Below, piece by piece: positions 45,705 to 55,140 of a stretch of DNA of 64,000 nucleotides (position 1 is the stretch's first letter; the number at the start of each line of letters is the position of its first letter). Position numbers and translations under genes: made by a program. Source of the stretch: Caballeronia cordobensis (lineage in GTDB: Bacteria; Pseudomonadota; Gammaproteobacteria; Burkholderiales; Burkholderiaceae); NCBI RefSeq assembly GCF_001544575.2, contig NZ_FCNY02000004.1, positions 407,346 through 471,345 of the forward strand, given 5' to 3'. Below the pieces are notes generated by a model. That model saw only the letters and a list, made by a program, of their open reading frames with translations. It did no database searches and was not told the origin of the DNA.

Positions 45705-46472
45705 TCAGCCGCGGCCGACGAACGGCATCTTCGTCGCCATCACGGTGTGGAAAAGCACGTTGGCGTCGAGCGGCAGATTCGCCATGTACAGCACCGACTG
45801 GCCGACGATTTTCACGTCCATCATCGGCTCGATGGCGATCTCGCCGTTCGCTTGCGGCACGCCCTTCGACATGCGCTGCGAAAGCTCGGTGAACGCGTTG
45901 CCGACATCGATCTGACCGACCGCGATGTCGTACTTGCGGCCATCGAGCGACGCGGATTTCGTCAGCCCTTCGACCGCGTGTTTCGTCGATGTGTAAGCAG
46001 CCGAATTCGGGCGCGGCGCCGTCGCGGAAATCGAGCCGTTGTTGATGATGCGCCCGCCCATCGGAGATTGCGCCTTCATCGTGCGGAAAGCCTGCTGCAG
46101 GCAATAGAACATGCCGTTGAGATTGATATCGACGACATTGCGCCATTGCTCGGGCGTCCAGTCTTCGAACGGTCCGGGCGGGTTCGACACGCCCGCGTTG
46201 TTGAACAGCAGATCGACGCGGCCAAAGCGCGCGACCGCCGCACCGAACAGTTTTTCGACCGATTGCGGATCGGCGACGTCGGTCGGCACGGCGAGCGCGC
46301 GATCGCCGGCGTTCGATTCATCGATGACGGCTTCGAGCGGCGCGGGACGCCGCCCCGCCAGCACGACCGACCAGCCGTCGCCGAGCAGAGCCAGCGCCGC
46401 CGCGCGGCCGATGCCGCTGCCCGCTCCGGTGACGATGGCGATTCGTTGAGACTGGTTGGCTGCGTCGGACAT
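45705..46472 (-). CDS. Classical SDR-family oxidoreductase
   Basis: 255 residues from the ATG at 46472 (AGGAGAACGC upstream). [13 protein letters not shown] (nucleotide site), NNAG, NNGSISA (catalytic Ser) and YTSTK (catalytic Tyr and Lys). Intact active site, unlike the SDR at 18925. Substrate unknown. Confidence 0.92.
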   Translation of the reverse strand: MSDAANQSQRIAIVTGAGSGIGRAAALALLGDGWSVVLAGRRPAPLEAVIDESNAGDRALAVPTDVADPQSVEKLFGAAVARFGRVDLLFNNAGVSNPPGPFEDWTPEQWRNVVDINLNGMFYCLQQAFRTMKAQSPMGGRIINNGSISATAPRPNSAAYTSTKHAVEGLTKSASLDGRKYDIAVGQIDVGNAFTELSQRMSKGVPQANGEIAIEPMMDVKIVGQSVLYMANLPLDANVLFHTVMATKMPFVGRG

Positions 46473-46542
46473 GTTTGCGTTCTCCTGTTGTGCCGAGCGC
46501 GACACTTGCGCGCTCGATCGGGAGAACATTATCGACGAAGAT

Positions 46543-47046
46543 TCAGCGACTGCGCGACGCTTCCGTGGTGACCGGCCCCGCGGTCGTCGTCTCGCGCGGG
46601 CCGCTGCCGTCGCAGAAGACGGCGGTCATGACCATCGGCACGACCTGCTTCACGACCGCCGTGCTGCCCGATTCGCGCACCTTCGCCTCCACCGTCTCCG
46701 CCGCGCCGAGCACCACGACGCCGTACGCCGAATCGTTGATCGGCTGGCCGCTGCCGCGCTTGAACATGTCGTCGCCGTGCTCGTAGCCCAGCACGGCGTA
46801 GACGCGAAAGCCGTAGGCCGTGAGCTCGCTGCCCTGCGTCGGCTTGAAAGCGTTCACGGAATTGGCTTCGACGCGCATCGGTTGCGCGTTGATGGACTTG
46901 CTCGCCACGAGCGGCGCGATGAATCGGTGCGCGCTGGACTTGCAGTCGAGTTGACTTTCGAGCGGTGTCGCGTCGCACAGGCTGGGCAGCAGTCCCCCGA
47001 CCACGGCAGCGAATGCGGTGAGCGTTGCGAGAGGAGCGGTTTTCAT
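46543..47046 (-). CDS. Secreted hypothetical protein
   Basis: 167 residues with a signal peptide [26 protein letters not shown]. The mature chain has regular strands and a pair of Cys ([11 protein letters not shown] ... AVFCDGSG) that could form a disulfide. No known family recognised. It lies upstream of the SDR gene on the same strand. Confidence 0.65.
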   Translation of the reverse strand: MKTAPLATLTAFAAVVGGLLPSLCDATPLESQLDCKSSAHRFIAPLVASKSINAQPMRVEANSVNAFKPTQGSELTAYGFRVYAVLGYEHGDDMFKRGSGQPINDSAYGVVVLGAAETVEAKVRESGSTAVVKQVVPMVMTAVFCDGSGPRETTTAGPVTTEASRSR

Positions 47047-47424
47047 GGCAGCGTCAAAACCAACGGTTCGTAAGGCCGGCAGGGATGCACGGGCATCTCC
47101 TCCGATGCAATAAGCGAGCCAGCGAACCGGCCCGCACGTCGCGCAGGCGCTGCATCAAACCGCAAGGGCTTGCCTTCTTATGTGTTGATTGACTTCTTGA
47201 CCTTGGCGCTTCGCGCAATCCTCGTACTCATCCGGCGATTCCTACAACCTGTTTTGTAGTCGAGGCAATGACAGGTTCTGCCGTTCGACACGCGGCGTCT
47301 GTACGAGATCCCTCAATCTTTTCTTTTGTCCAGATGGCGGGATGACACCGCGCCTCGTGATGTCTTCGGGGCAAGCAATCGGTGAAATCGTTATATTCGG
47401 CGATTCGACCTTTGAGGACCTTAC
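47047..47424. other. Intergenic region upstream of GST
   Basis: About 378 bases. Holds an inverted repeat CTACAA-N6-TTGTAG at 47242-47259 and a T-rich stretch near 47320-47335. No gene supported; the promoter of the GST gene is probably near its 3' end (TATATTC at 47392-47398). Confidence 0.4.
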
Positions 47425-48129
47425 ATGACCATTCTGTCCGATTTTCCGATCACGAAGAAGTGGCCCGCTCAGCATCCCGAGCGCATTCAGCTCTACTCGC
47501 TGCCGACGCCCAACGGCGTGAAAGTGTCGATCACGCTCGAGGAAACCGGCTTGCCGTACGAGCCGCATCTCGTGCGCTTCGATGCGAACGACCAGATGTC
47601 GGATGAGTTTTTGTCGCTCAATCCGAACAACAAGATTCCCGCGATCATCGATCCGGACGGGCCCAACGGCGAGCCGCTGCCGCTGTTCGAATCGGGCGCG
47701 ATTCTCGTCTATCTCGCGGCGAAGAGCGGCCAGCTCATGCCCGCCGATATCGCGAAGCGCTATGAGACGCTGCAATGGCTGATGTTCCAGATGGGCGGCA
47801 TCGGCCCGATGTTCGGGCAGGTCGGCTTCTTCAATAAGTTCGCCGGCAAGGAATTCGAGGACAAGCGTCCGCGTGCGCGCTATGTGGCCGAATCGAAGCG
47901 GCTTTTGGGCGTGCTCGACAAGCGCCTCGACGGGCGCGACTGGATCATGGGCGACGAATACAGCATCGCCGATATCGCGACGTTCCCGTGGGTGCGCAAT
48001 CTCATCGGCTTTTATGAAGCGCGCGAGATCGTGGATTTTCACGAGTTCAGGAACGTGGAGCGCGCGCTCGATGCGTTTCTTGCGCGGCCGGCCGTGCAGC
48101 GGGGGCTTGATATTCCGAAACGGGGGTAA
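47425..48129 (+). CDS. Nu-class glutathione S-transferase (YfcG/YghU type)
   Basis: 234 residues. N-terminal LYSLPTPNGVKVSITLEETGLPYEPHLV carries the Thr-Pro-Asn motif of disulfide-bond oxidoreductase GSTs, then NPNNKIPAIIDPDGPNGEPLPLFESGAILVYLA. C-terminal helices include GIGPMFGQVGFFNKFAGK and YSIADIATFPWVRNL. TTGAGGACC precedes the ATG. Confidence 0.92.
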   Translation: MTILSDFPITKKWPAQHPERIQLYSLPTPNGVKVSITLEETGLPYEPHLVRFDANDQMSDEFLSLNPNNKIPAIIDPDGPNGEPLPLFESGAILVYLAAKSGQLMPADIAKRYETLQWLMFQMGGIGPMFGQVGFFNKFAGKEFEDKRPRARYVAESKRLLGVLDKRLDGRDWIMGDEYSIADIATFPWVRNLIGFYEAREIVDFHEFRNVERALDAFLARPAVQRGLDIPKRG

Positions 48130-48309
48130 CCCGGGCGTTGACGGTCGGCGGACGCGAGTCTATTCCGATACGGCGGTTTTCTCGCGCCCGACGCCAATCG
48201 CAGAACCGGTTCAGAATAAAGGCCGAAGCAGCGCGCGATTTTCGCACGCCGGTTGAAATGCGTTACGCATCAATGCGTTGCCGCAGTGATGCCCGGGATA
48301 TCCACATGC

Positions 48310-48332
48310 TTGTCCAACAAATCTGTGGACAA
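48310..48332. repeat. Inverted repeat TTGTCCA...TGGACAA
   Basis: 7-bp arms at 48310-48316 and 48326-48332. The right arm is also part of a DnaA-box-like TTGTCCACA on the minus strand. Lies in the 280-base gap between GST and the next gene. Confidence 0.45.
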
Positions 48333-48409
48333 GTACGCGCGCATGTCAGCCGCCGCCAACCCGCGCGCCGCCCGCGTTCTTCGATGCGAATCTCGACCGT
48401 GGTGACGCC

Positions 48410-48772
48410 ATGAATGCCCTTCCCTCCTTTTTCCCTTCCGGTGGACATCCCGTTCGCGCCGTTCGGCCGCGGCGGTTTCCCGCCATCGCCGCCATCGGGT
48501 TGATCTGCGCGGCGGCTCACGCGCAAACGCAATGCCCCGGCTACGTCGAAACCGACGCGGGCAGCGCATTCGACATCGCGTCGATCATCAGAGATACGGG
48601 ATCGCCGCAATCGGCGCTCGACAAGATTCGCAACGCGGTGGCGCGCGTCAACGCGGGCGGCGGATGCTCGATCTTTCGCGATCGTCTCGCCTGCGAGGAA
48701 ACGCTTACGCTCGCGAACAAGGCGATCGCCGCGCTGCAGGTTTGCGCGACGCCAGGCGCGAAGCACGGTTAG
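48410..48772 (+). CDS. Secreted hypothetical protein
   Basis: 120 residues. A long N-region then a signal peptide (FPAIAAIGLICAAAHAQTQCP). Mature part about 80 residues with Cys pairs (QCPGY, GGCSIFRDRLACEET, VCATPG) and helical predicted core (IRDTGSPQSALDKIRNAVARVN). No family recognised. Convergent with rpoD across the terminator at 48786. Confidence 0.65.
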   Translation: MNALPSFFPSGGHPVRAVRPRRFPAIAAIGLICAAAHAQTQCPGYVETDAGSAFDIASIIRDTGSPQSALDKIRNAVARVNAGGGCSIFRDRLACEETLTLANKAIAALQVCATPGAKHG

Positions 48773-48785
48773 CGCTTCGCGCGGA

Positions 48786-48825
48786 CATAAAAAAACGCGT
48801 GCCGCCCAATCAGGCGGCACGCGTT
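48786..48825 (-). terminator. Intrinsic terminator of rpoD
   Basis: 13-bp stem (arms 48794-48806 and 48813-48825, six-base loop) followed on the minus strand by eight or more U residues (T run read from 48795 downward). It lies 46 bases downstream of the rpoD stop. Confidence 0.9.
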
Positions 48826-48871
48826 ATCCAGTGCGCCCGAACGTGCATTCGGGCGACGGCGACGCAAAGGA

Positions 48872-50875
48872 TCAGCGATCCAGGAACGGACGCAGCTTGT
48901 CGGCGCGGCTCGGATGCATGAGCTTGCGCATCGCCTTGCTTTCGATCTGGCGGATACGCTCGCGCGTCACGTCGAACTGCTTGCCCAGTTCTTCGAGCGT
49001 GTAGTCCGAAGCCGTGTCGATGCCAAAGCGCATGCGCAGCACCTTCGCCTCGCGCGGCGACAGCGCATTGAGCGCATCGTCGATCGCGGCACGCATGTTC
49101 GCATGCACCGCGGCGTCCGCCGGCGAAGCGGCGCCCTGATCTTCGATCATGTCGCCAAGCGTTGCGTCGGCATCTTCACCGACCGGCGTTTCGAGCGAAA
49201 CCGGCTGCTTCGCGATCTTGAGAATGCCGCGAATCTTCTCCTCCGGCATTTCCATGCGCTCGGCGAGCACCGACGGATGCGCTTCCTGGCCCGTCTGCTG
49301 CAAAATCTCGCGCGAGATGCGGTTCAGCTTGTTGATCGTTTCGATCATGTGAACCGGCACGCGGATCGTGCGCGCCTGATCGGCGAGCGAACGCGTTACG
49401 GCCTGACGCACCCACCACGTCGCATACGTCGAGAACTTCCAGCCACGGCGATATTCGAACTTGTCCACCGCCTTCATCAGACCGATGTTGCCTTCCTGAA
49501 TCAGATCCAGGAACTGCATGCCGCGATTGACGTACTTCTTGGCGATAGAAATGACCAGACGCAGGTTCGCTTCGATCATCTCGCGCTTGGCCTGGCGCAT
49601 TTTCAGCTCGGCAGCCGTCATTTGACGGTTGATCTGCTTCAGTTGCTTGAGCGGCATCTCGACGACGCCTTCGATGTCGATGAGCTTTTGCTGCTCGGCC
49701 TGAATCGCCGGCAAGCTGCGCTCGAGCGACGCGCCGTAATTCTTGGCACCCGCAGCCGCGCGCGTGGTCCATTCGAGATCGGTTTCGTGACCCACGAAGG
49801 ATTCGACGAACTTCTCACGCGGCATGCCACAACGATCCACGGCGATTTGCAAGATGCGGCGCTCGATGTCGCGCACTTGCGCAACTTGCTGCTGCACGTC
49901 CGCACAGAGACGGTCAATGGTCTTCGCCGTGAAGCGGATCGAACCGAGTTCGCGCTGGATTTCAGCGCGCGCCTTTTCGATGGCCTTCGTGGCAACCGCG
50001 CCCGATCCCTTAGGATTGCTTGCCTGTTCCGCGAGTTCGCGCACACGTGCGAAGATTTCGAGGCAGTCTGCCTTCAATTGCTTCAAACGCGCCTCGTTCG
50101 ACGCAGCCGAATCGCCGCCGTCGAGATCGTCGTCGTCATCTTCGTCGCTGTCGGATTCGTCGGTGTCCGTATCGACATCGGCCGAGTCGTTCGTTTCGGG
50201 GGCCGAAATTTCGGCTTCTTCCGTGTCGTCTTCCTTCAGGCCGTCGACCAGTTCGTCGATCTTGAGCTCGCCCGATTCGACCAGAGCCGAGTCGTTGAGA
50301 ATCGTCGCGACTGTGGACGGGCACGCCGCGATCGCCTGGATCATTTCGTGCAGACCATCTTCGATGCGCTTCGCAATGGCGATCTCGCCAGCCCGCGTGA
50401 GCAGCTCGGTCGCGCCCATTTCGCGCATATACATGCGCACCGGGTCGGTCGTGCGGCCGAATTCGGAATCGACGGTGGACAACGCGTTTTCCGCTTCTTC
50501 GTCCGATTGCTCGTCCGTGACCACGCTCGGGGCGTTATCGCTCAGCAGCAGCGTTTCCGCATCGGGCGCTTGCTCGTAGACCGCGACGCCCATGTCGTTG
50601 AACGTGGCGACGACCGTTTCCATCGCCGCGGTTTCGGCGAAGTTATCCGGCAGGTGGTCGTTGATCTCGGCGTGCGTCAGGTAGCCGCGTTCCTTGCCCA
50701 ATTGAATGAGCGCGCGCATCTGGCGCTGACGCTCTTCATTCTGCTCTGCGGTCATTGCGACGTCGGGCTGCATCGTGCCGGTCTGGCCCTTCCCTTTGTT
50801 CGCTCGCCGGCCCGGTGCTTTGCGCGCCGGCGCGACGACGTCCAGCTCCGAATCTTCCCGATCAAAACTTGCCAT
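48872..50875 (-). CDS. rpoD: Group 1 sigma-70 factor RpoD
   Basis: 667 residues from the ATG at 50875 (GAGGAGAAAGT upstream). Region 1.1 in the N-terminus ([24 protein letters not shown]), region 1.2 ([29 protein letters not shown]), an acidic insert (about residues 225-255, [12 protein letters not shown]), region 2 ([58 protein letters not shown]), region 3 and region 4 ([28 protein letters not shown]). A full-length primary-type sigma factor. Its place beside a rep/par module raises the question of whether it is the main rpoD or a second copy. Confidence 0.95.
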   Translation of the reverse strand: MASFDREDSELDVVAPARKAPGRRANKGKGQTGTMQPDVAMTAEQNEERQRQMRALIQLGKERGYLTHAEINDHLPDNFAETAAMETVVATFNDMGVAVYEQAPDAETLLLSDNAPSVVTDEQSDEEAENALSTVDSEFGRTTDPVRMYMREMGATELLTRAGEIAIAKRIEDGLHEMIQAIAACPSTVATILNDSALVESGELKIDELVDGLKEDDTEEAEISAPETNDSADVDTDTDESDSDEDDDDDLDGGDSAASNEARLKQLKADCLEIFARVRELAEQASNPKGSGAVATKAIEKARAEIQRELGSIRFTAKTIDRLCADVQQQVAQVRDIERRILQIAVDRCGMPREKFVESFVGHETDLEWTTRAAAGAKNYGASLERSLPAIQAEQQKLIDIEGVVEMPLKQLKQINRQMTAAELKMRQAKREMIEANLRLVISIAKKYVNRGMQFLDLIQEGNIGLMKAVDKFEYRRGWKFSTYATWWVRQAVTRSLADQARTIRVPVHMIETINKLNRISREILQQTGQEAHPSVLAERMEMPEEKIRGILKIAKQPVSLETPVGEDADATLGDMIEDQGAASPADAAVHANMRAAIDDALNALSPREAKVLRMRFGIDTASDYTLEELGKQFDVTRERIRQIESKAMRKLMHPSRADKLRPFLDR

Positions 50876-51154
50876 ACTTTCTCCTCGACAGGTTTGCTCG
50901 GCGACGACAGATCCCCGGGAGCGAGCGTAACGGCTCGCGATGATATCGATGACAGCTTCGACCACGGACGGCTTGCTGAAAATCGCATCGAGCAAAGCAC
51001 GCAGACCGCCTTTCGGACGCGGTTTGCGTTTTCCAATCGCCCAATAAGGCGCAACCTTAGAGTATACCAGTGTTTGTTGCGACGCAGCAGGTTTTTCAAA
51101 AGTTTTCCGTTTGCGTTGGTTGCAAGAGACTGATCGGAAATGTTCATGTTTCGT

Positions 51155-52513
51155 CTAGTCTCGCGCGTGGAACGCGCGCAAGGCGTGGGGCATGCCTGGT
51201 AACGCATCTGGTACCGCCTTCAAGAGCGTACTAAGCAGCGGCGGGCGCAATCGTTCTGGCGTGGGCGGCGCTGCAACGTCTCTGAGTTTCATAGTGGGGG
51301 CGACACCCGCCAGCTTCAAGCGAAGAATGCGTTTGAGATCGCCGAGGTGGGCTTCGACGTTGCCGCTGCGTTCGAAAGGACGAGAAGGTTGTGGCGTCGG
51401 CGTTACCGTGCTCGGGTGATCGTGCTCGGCGTCGCTCGCGTCCGGCGCATGAGCAACGGGGACGACGTGCCCTGCATCGAGCGCTGCCACGAAGTCCTGT
51501 GCCCACGCACCAGCGTGAACCCGCGGCTTCAGCTCGTCGCGATGCTGGATCGTGATGGAGCCGCGGTCATCGGAAATGCGATAGCGCCGAAGTCCATCGC
51601 GACTGACAAAAGATTGCCCGCTGAGCTTAGCAATCGCATCTTCGGTGCGCTGCGAGCGAAGGCGTTGTTGCTGCTCGCGTTCGAGCGCACTGCGTTGGCT
51701 TCGCAGGCGATAGGCGAAATCGACCGGGGCGTGCAAAAGCGTTCGGAGATAGCTGATTGGGTGTTTCGCGCGGCTCAGATGCGTCCAACTCGCTTCGACA
51801 ACGTCGGACAGCAGTTTGCCGTGAAGCTTGGCTTCGCGCATGAGTTTGAAAATCAGAAATTCACGGAAGCCCAGAGGCAACAGACGCTTGAGGTCGGCGG
51901 GGAGGCGTCCTGGTTGTCTCTTTTGAGTTTCAGGGATTAGATCCTTATATATAGCGCCGTCTGCCACCGTGACAGACGGATGGGCGCAAGAAATGGGCGT
52001 TGCCGTCTGATTCGCGTCTTCCTGCGAAGCGGCGGGCGTGCTCTCGATGGCGCCTTGAGACTCGATGAGACCGAGCAGCGCGGCGGCCTTCGGCGTCAGA
52101 TGGAGATACGCGCGTCCGAACAAGCCTGCCTGACCATAGCGAGTCTGAGGCGGCCGGGTGATAAATCCGGCAGCTTCGAGATCGTCCAGACCGCGATAGA
52201 ACGTGCGCATCGATTGCTGGGCGCGACCGGTAAGCAATTCGCGACGGGCGAAAATCGGAGCGTAGGGGCGAGCCGCATCGACGGTGCGAGCCAAGGCGGC
52301 AAGCAACGCACGAGCGCGCGCGGGCAGGGCGGAGGTGTGGGTCGCGCGATGGGCAGCGCGAAAAATCACCCACGGAAGATTCGACCGATCACAGGCATAT
52401 TCATCGAGCGCCTGCTGATCGTCGTCGGTAGAGGGCGCTTCGGAAGTTTGAGGGCGAAAAACCGCCTCGCCTGCAACGGAATGTTGCGCGATACGCATGT
52501 CAAGTACGTCCAT
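51155..52513 (-). CDS. Putative replication initiator (Rep) of a secondary replicon
   Basis: 452 residues. The N-terminal half has a winged-helix look (RARALLAALARTV; MRTFYRGLDDLEAAGFITRPPQTRYGQAGLFGRAYLHLTPKAAALLGL) and the middle a helical segment (FREFLIFKLMREAKLHGKLLSDVVEASWTHLSRAKHPISYLRTLL). Placement right after parAB on the same strand, and the length, match the initiator of Burkholderia chromosome 2 and megaplasmids. The 303-base leader contains a candidate antisense RNA. Two starts are possible (52513 or 52498); neither has a clear Shine-Dalgarno sequence. C-terminal half is less conserved-looking. Confidence 0.72.
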   Translation of the reverse strand: MDVLDMRIAQHSVAGEAVFRPQTSEAPSTDDDQQALDEYACDRSNLPWVIFRAAHRATHTSALPARARALLAALARTVDAARPYAPIFARRELLTGRAQQSMRTFYRGLDDLEAAGFITRPPQTRYGQAGLFGRAYLHLTPKAAALLGLIESQGAIESTPAASQEDANQTATPISCAHPSVTVADGAIYKDLIPETQKRQPGRLPADLKRLLPLGFREFLIFKLMREAKLHGKLLSDVVEASWTHLSRAKHPISYLRTLLHAPVDFAYRLRSQRSALEREQQQRLRSQRTEDAIAKLSGQSFVSRDGLRRYRISDDRGSITIQHRDELKPRVHAGAWAQDFVAALDAGHVVPVAHAPDASDAEHDHPSTVTPTPQPSRPFERSGNVEAHLGDLKRILRLKLAGVAPTMKLRDVAAPPTPERLRPPLLSTLLKAVPDALPGMPHALRAFHARD

Positions 52514-52536
52514 TTCGAGAAATGGAAGACAAACGC

Positions 52537-52564
52537 TTGACTGCCGATCGCGTTCCGCTAAACT
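52537..52564 (+). promoter_or_regulatory. Sigma-70 promoter opposite the rep leader
   Basis: TTGACT (52537-52542), 16-base spacer, TAAACT (52559-52564), reading away from rep. Confidence 0.6.
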
Positions 52565-52570
52565 TCGAGA

Positions 52571-52667
52571 TGTGTACTCGTGACCCGATTGGCGTCGGGA
52601 AGCGGAACGGGCGATAAGCAGTTAAGCCCGATATTCAAAAGCCTTCGGTTGGCGCCGAAGGCTTTTG
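52571..52667 (+). ncRNA. Candidate antisense (countertranscribed) RNA in the parB-rep gap
   Basis: From the promoter at 52537-52564 to the terminator at 52636-52667 the transcript would be about 95 nt, complementary to the leader of rep on the other strand. It could fold into CCCGA-TCGGG (52584-52588/52595-52599), GGGC-GCCC (52609-52612/52626-52629) and the terminal hairpin. Stem-loops of this kind are typical of plasmid copy-control RNAs. In repABC replicons an antisense RNA sits in the same place. Prediction only. Confidence 0.55.
52636..52667. terminator. Intrinsic terminator / possible rep attenuator
   Basis: 13-bp perfect stem (52636-52648 / 52655-52667) with a six-base loop and T-rich arm. 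It would end the + strand RNA, and on the minus strand it would form a hairpin in the rep leader. Confidence 0.8.
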
Positions 52668-52687
52668 TCTTTGTGCAGCGTGTTCGT

Positions 52688-52715
52688 TACATAGCGTTCC
52701 TGGCAGTGACGTTAA
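52688..52715 (-). promoter_or_regulatory. Possible rep promoter
   Basis: On the minus strand TTAACG (52715-52710), 16-base spacer, TATGTA (52693-52688). It is weaker than the opposite promoter, but it would give a leader of about 165 nt that spans the whole candidate antisense RNA. Confidence 0.35.
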
Positions 52716-52724
52716 GACAAGTCA

Positions 52725-52755
52725 TTGATTTCAAAAGAAGTTCTACTAGATACTC
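52725..52755 (+). repeat. Imperfect 31-base direct repeat, copy 1
   Basis: Shares TTGATTT, an AAAAGAA-type run, CTACTAGA and a final CTC with copy 2 at 52788-52818. The start-to-start distance is 63 bases, six helical turns. AT-rich and next to the rep leader, so possibly an initiator-binding iteron pair. Confidence 0.6.
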
Positions 52756-52787
52756 CAATCAACCACTTACTGATGTTTGTTAAGTTG

Positions 52788-52818
52788 TTGATTTAAAAGA
52801 AAAACCTACTAGAGTCTC
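52788..52818 (+). repeat. Imperfect 31-base direct repeat, copy 2
   Basis: Second copy of the repeat at 52725-52755; its end overlaps the parB stop codon. Confidence 0.6.
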
Positions 52819-53788
52819 AGTCTTGCTCCGCCTCGCTCAACGTTTTGTTGATGAAGTCGGCGATCCTCTGGCCCCACTGCTCCGCATCCGTTGCATCCTT
52901 TTCGAAGAAACGGACACCCACTACGCCGTTTCGAGTCGATATCTCACAGACCTTTCTTCTTCCCGACCGAACGACAGTTGCGCTTGGCGCCGCAACTTTC
53001 GGCTTCTCGGCTGCCAGAGCAACAGCCCTGTCTTGCGTGAAGTTTTCGTCGTCGATCAGCCGACGAACCGCTTCGATCACCTTCTCCGACTTTCCTGCTT
53101 CCGTAAGTGCGGCCAGCTTTTGTGCCGCGTTGCTTCCCAGACGCTCCGGTCGTTCTGCGAGCGCGATCTTGGCGGCCTCCGGTAATGCGTCGAACGAGAA
53201 GATCCGCGTGACGTGACTCTTGCTCAGTCCGGCGCTTTCAGAGATCTCGCTTCGCGAAAGACCGCTCAGTTCTTGTAGTCGCTTGAAGTTCCAATACTTC
53301 TCGAAGTCCGTGAGCGACGGCGAAAGCAAGTTCGAAAAGAACGCCGCGAATTCGATCTCGCCTTCCTCTATCGACGCCACATTCGCCCGAATCGTCGTTC
53401 GCCCAAGTTCACGATAAGCAGCCACACGGTTATGTCCGGCGACGATCTCATAGCGCCCTTCCGAAAGCCCACGTACGAGAATCGGCGTGGCAAGGGCGTG
53501 CTGGGCGAGATTGCTCTTCAATTCCTGAAACTGCTCGGCAGTCAGCTTTCGGCGCCGGCCGTTCACTTCCACGAGCGCGTCGAGTGGCACTTCGAGCGCC
53601 GCGCGTTCCTCAAGCTGAGATTCGAGTTCTTTGATGCGCGCCTGAGCGGTGTTGATGCGATGCTGCGCATCCATCAGCCGTCCCGGTGACGTGCGCGGTT
53701 CGGTATTCACCGGACGCGCCTGTGCAGACTCGCTTGGCTTGCTACCGATGTTCGCTGTCTTGGCGAGGAGTCTGTCCCCGATGCCCAT
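52817..53788 (-). CDS. parB: ParB-family partition protein
   Basis: 323 residues. N-terminal coiled coil (IKELESQLEER), ParB CTPase domain (LKSNLAQHALATPILVRGLSEGRYEIVAGHNRVAAYRELG with the GHNRxxA motif), an HTH (RSEISESAGLSKSHVTRIFSF) and a C-terminal region with an extra beta segment (VGVRFFEKDATDAEQWGQRIADFI). It binds a parS centromere, which I could not identify. It starts immediately after the parA stop (TAAATG), so the two are one unit. Confidence 0.9.
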   Translation of the reverse strand: MGIGDRLLAKTANIGSKPSESAQARPVNTEPRTSPGRLMDAQHRINTAQARIKELESQLEERAALEVPLDALVEVNGRRRKLTAEQFQELKSNLAQHALATPILVRGLSEGRYEIVAGHNRVAAYRELGRTTIRANVASIEEGEIEFAAFFSNLLSPSLTDFEKYWNFKRLQELSGLSRSEISESAGLSKSHVTRIFSFDALPEAAKIALAERPERLGSNAAQKLAALTEAGKSEKVIEAVRRLIDDENFTQDRAVALAAEKPKVAAPSATVVRSGRRKVCEISTRNGVVGVRFFEKDATDAEQWGQRIADFINKTLSEAEQD

Positions 53789-54982
53789 TTACGCCTCCGT
53801 CTGATTCCACGCGCGTACGAACTGCGCGTCGAGGTGTTCGGCGAGCCGGTCGAGCGGCTCTTTGAATCGGTTGTATGCGGCCGTGCTGCCGTCCGGTTTC
53901 GACAAGTCGTAGACCGTCGACAATTGCGCGGACGCGCCCTTCGGTACGGTCGACTCCGGAATCTCGAACGGCAGTACGCGGTCGCCATACGCTTTCTGAA
54001 GCCAGCCGCGCACGACGCGCGAGACGTCATCCGACTTGGCTTTGGTCATGATCACGTTGACGAAATCGAAGCGCTTCTGCTCGAGCACGCCCGGCAGCTT
54101 CTTCGCGATATCGGCGAAAAGGTGCCAGAACTGCGTCGAGCTGGCGAAGTCGAGCGCCTCGGGCGGGCAGGGCAGCAAGATCGCATCCGACGCGAGCAGC
54201 GCGTTGATGGTCAGATAGCTCAGCGCCGGAGGCGTGTCGATGACGATCGCGTCGTATTCGTCCGTGAGCGGCATCAGGCCTTTGCGGACGATCTCCCAGA
54301 ATTCGAAGGTGCTGTCGTTCAACACCTTCGCGGGAATCTCGAACTCGGCGTCGAAGAGCGACGACGACGCCGGAATGAGGTCGAGGTTGTGCCAGTACGT
54401 TTCCTGCACCGCGTAGTGCAGCGTCGTCTGATCGCCGTAAATCAGCGGGAGAAGCGTCTGGTCGTCGGAAATTTCGGCGTCGGGCGCCCATCCGCAGAGC
54501 TGCGTGGTCGTGCCTTGCGGATCGCAGTCGATGACGAGCACTCGGCGTCCGAGCAGCGTCAACGCTTGCGCGGCGGAGACGGCGGTGGTCGTCTTGGCCA
54601 CGCCGCCCTTGAAGTTCGCGATGGTCACGATCCGGCCGCGTTTGCCTTCCGGCCGACGCATGCGCTCTTTCGTCGATCGAATCCAGACGAGCGCCTCCTC
54701 CAGCGTGAACTCCTTGCTGCGGCCTGCGCCTTTCGAGGTTCCCGCCGGCAAATCGCCTTTGGTCGTCAGATACTGGAACCGCTGCTTGTCGATGCCGCAA
54801 AGCGAGGCGACCTGCGCGCTGGTAAACCTCGGCGCGCTCTTGCGCGGGTACGGCTCCAGCATTGCATCGCGGATCTGATTGAGGATGTCAGTGGCTTGGG
54901 CGGCCACTCCCAAGAGCGTTTCGATCGAAACGGATTGATCGACTTCGGGAAGCCGAGCGCTTAGCATGGAATTCGCAGTCAC
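53789..54982 (-). CDS. parA: ParA-family partition ATPase with N-terminal HTH
   Basis: 397 residues from a GTG at 54982 (an ATG at 54967 is possible). N-terminal HTH-like DNA-binding region (residues ~45-110: FTSAQVASLCGIDKQRFQYLTTKGDLP), then the Walker ATPase (IANFKGGVAKTTTAVSAAQALTLLGRRVLVIDCDPQGTTT; VIDTPPALSYLTINALLASD). Type Ia ParA proteins use the N-terminal HTH to repress their own operon. The deviant Walker A reads KGGVAKTTT. Inverted repeats lie just upstream. Confidence 0.92.
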   Translation of the reverse strand: MTANSMLSARLPEVDQSVSIETLLGVAAQATDILNQIRDAMLEPYPRKSAPRFTSAQVASLCGIDKQRFQYLTTKGDLPAGTSKGAGRSKEFTLEEALVWIRSTKERMRRPEGKRGRIVTIANFKGGVAKTTTAVSAAQALTLLGRRVLVIDCDPQGTTTQLCGWAPDAEISDDQTLLPLIYGDQTTLHYAVQETYWHNLDLIPASSSLFDAEFEIPAKVLNDSTFEFWEIVRKGLMPLTDEYDAIVIDTPPALSYLTINALLASDAILLPCPPEALDFASSTQFWHLFADIAKKLPGVLEQKRFDFVNVIMTKAKSDDVSRVVRGWLQKAYGDRVLPFEIPESTVPKGASAQLSTVYDLSKPDGSTAAYNRFKEPLDRLAEHLDAQFVRAWNQTEA

Positions 54983-55009
54983 TGGCGGGCCTGGGTAAGC
55001 AGAAAATTA

Positions 55010-55090
55010 TTCGGTTTGTGGAAAACAAGTTGCAAACCGAAGAATAAACGGCGAACCGGTAAACCTCAAGTAAACTCTGAAGTACTTGAG
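55010..55090. promoter_or_regulatory. Two inverted repeats upstream of parA (autoregulation or parS candidates)
   Basis: TTCGGTTTG (55010-55018) pairs with CAAACCGAA (55033-55041), and CTCAAGTA (55065-55072) with TACTTGAG (55083-55090). They sit in the 158-base gap between the recombinase stop and parA, where ParA operators or a centromere are expected. Confidence 0.5.
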
Positions 55091-55140
55091 CGCCCCTGCC
55101 GGGCATTTTTACAACGCTTTTCGTTCGTGTAAACGCGAAA

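Noticed and set aside
52580..52783. 67-codon frame (GTG start) overlapping the candidate antisense RNA
   Set aside because: Runs through a perfect terminator hairpin, no Shine-Dalgarno sequence; an RNA role fits better.
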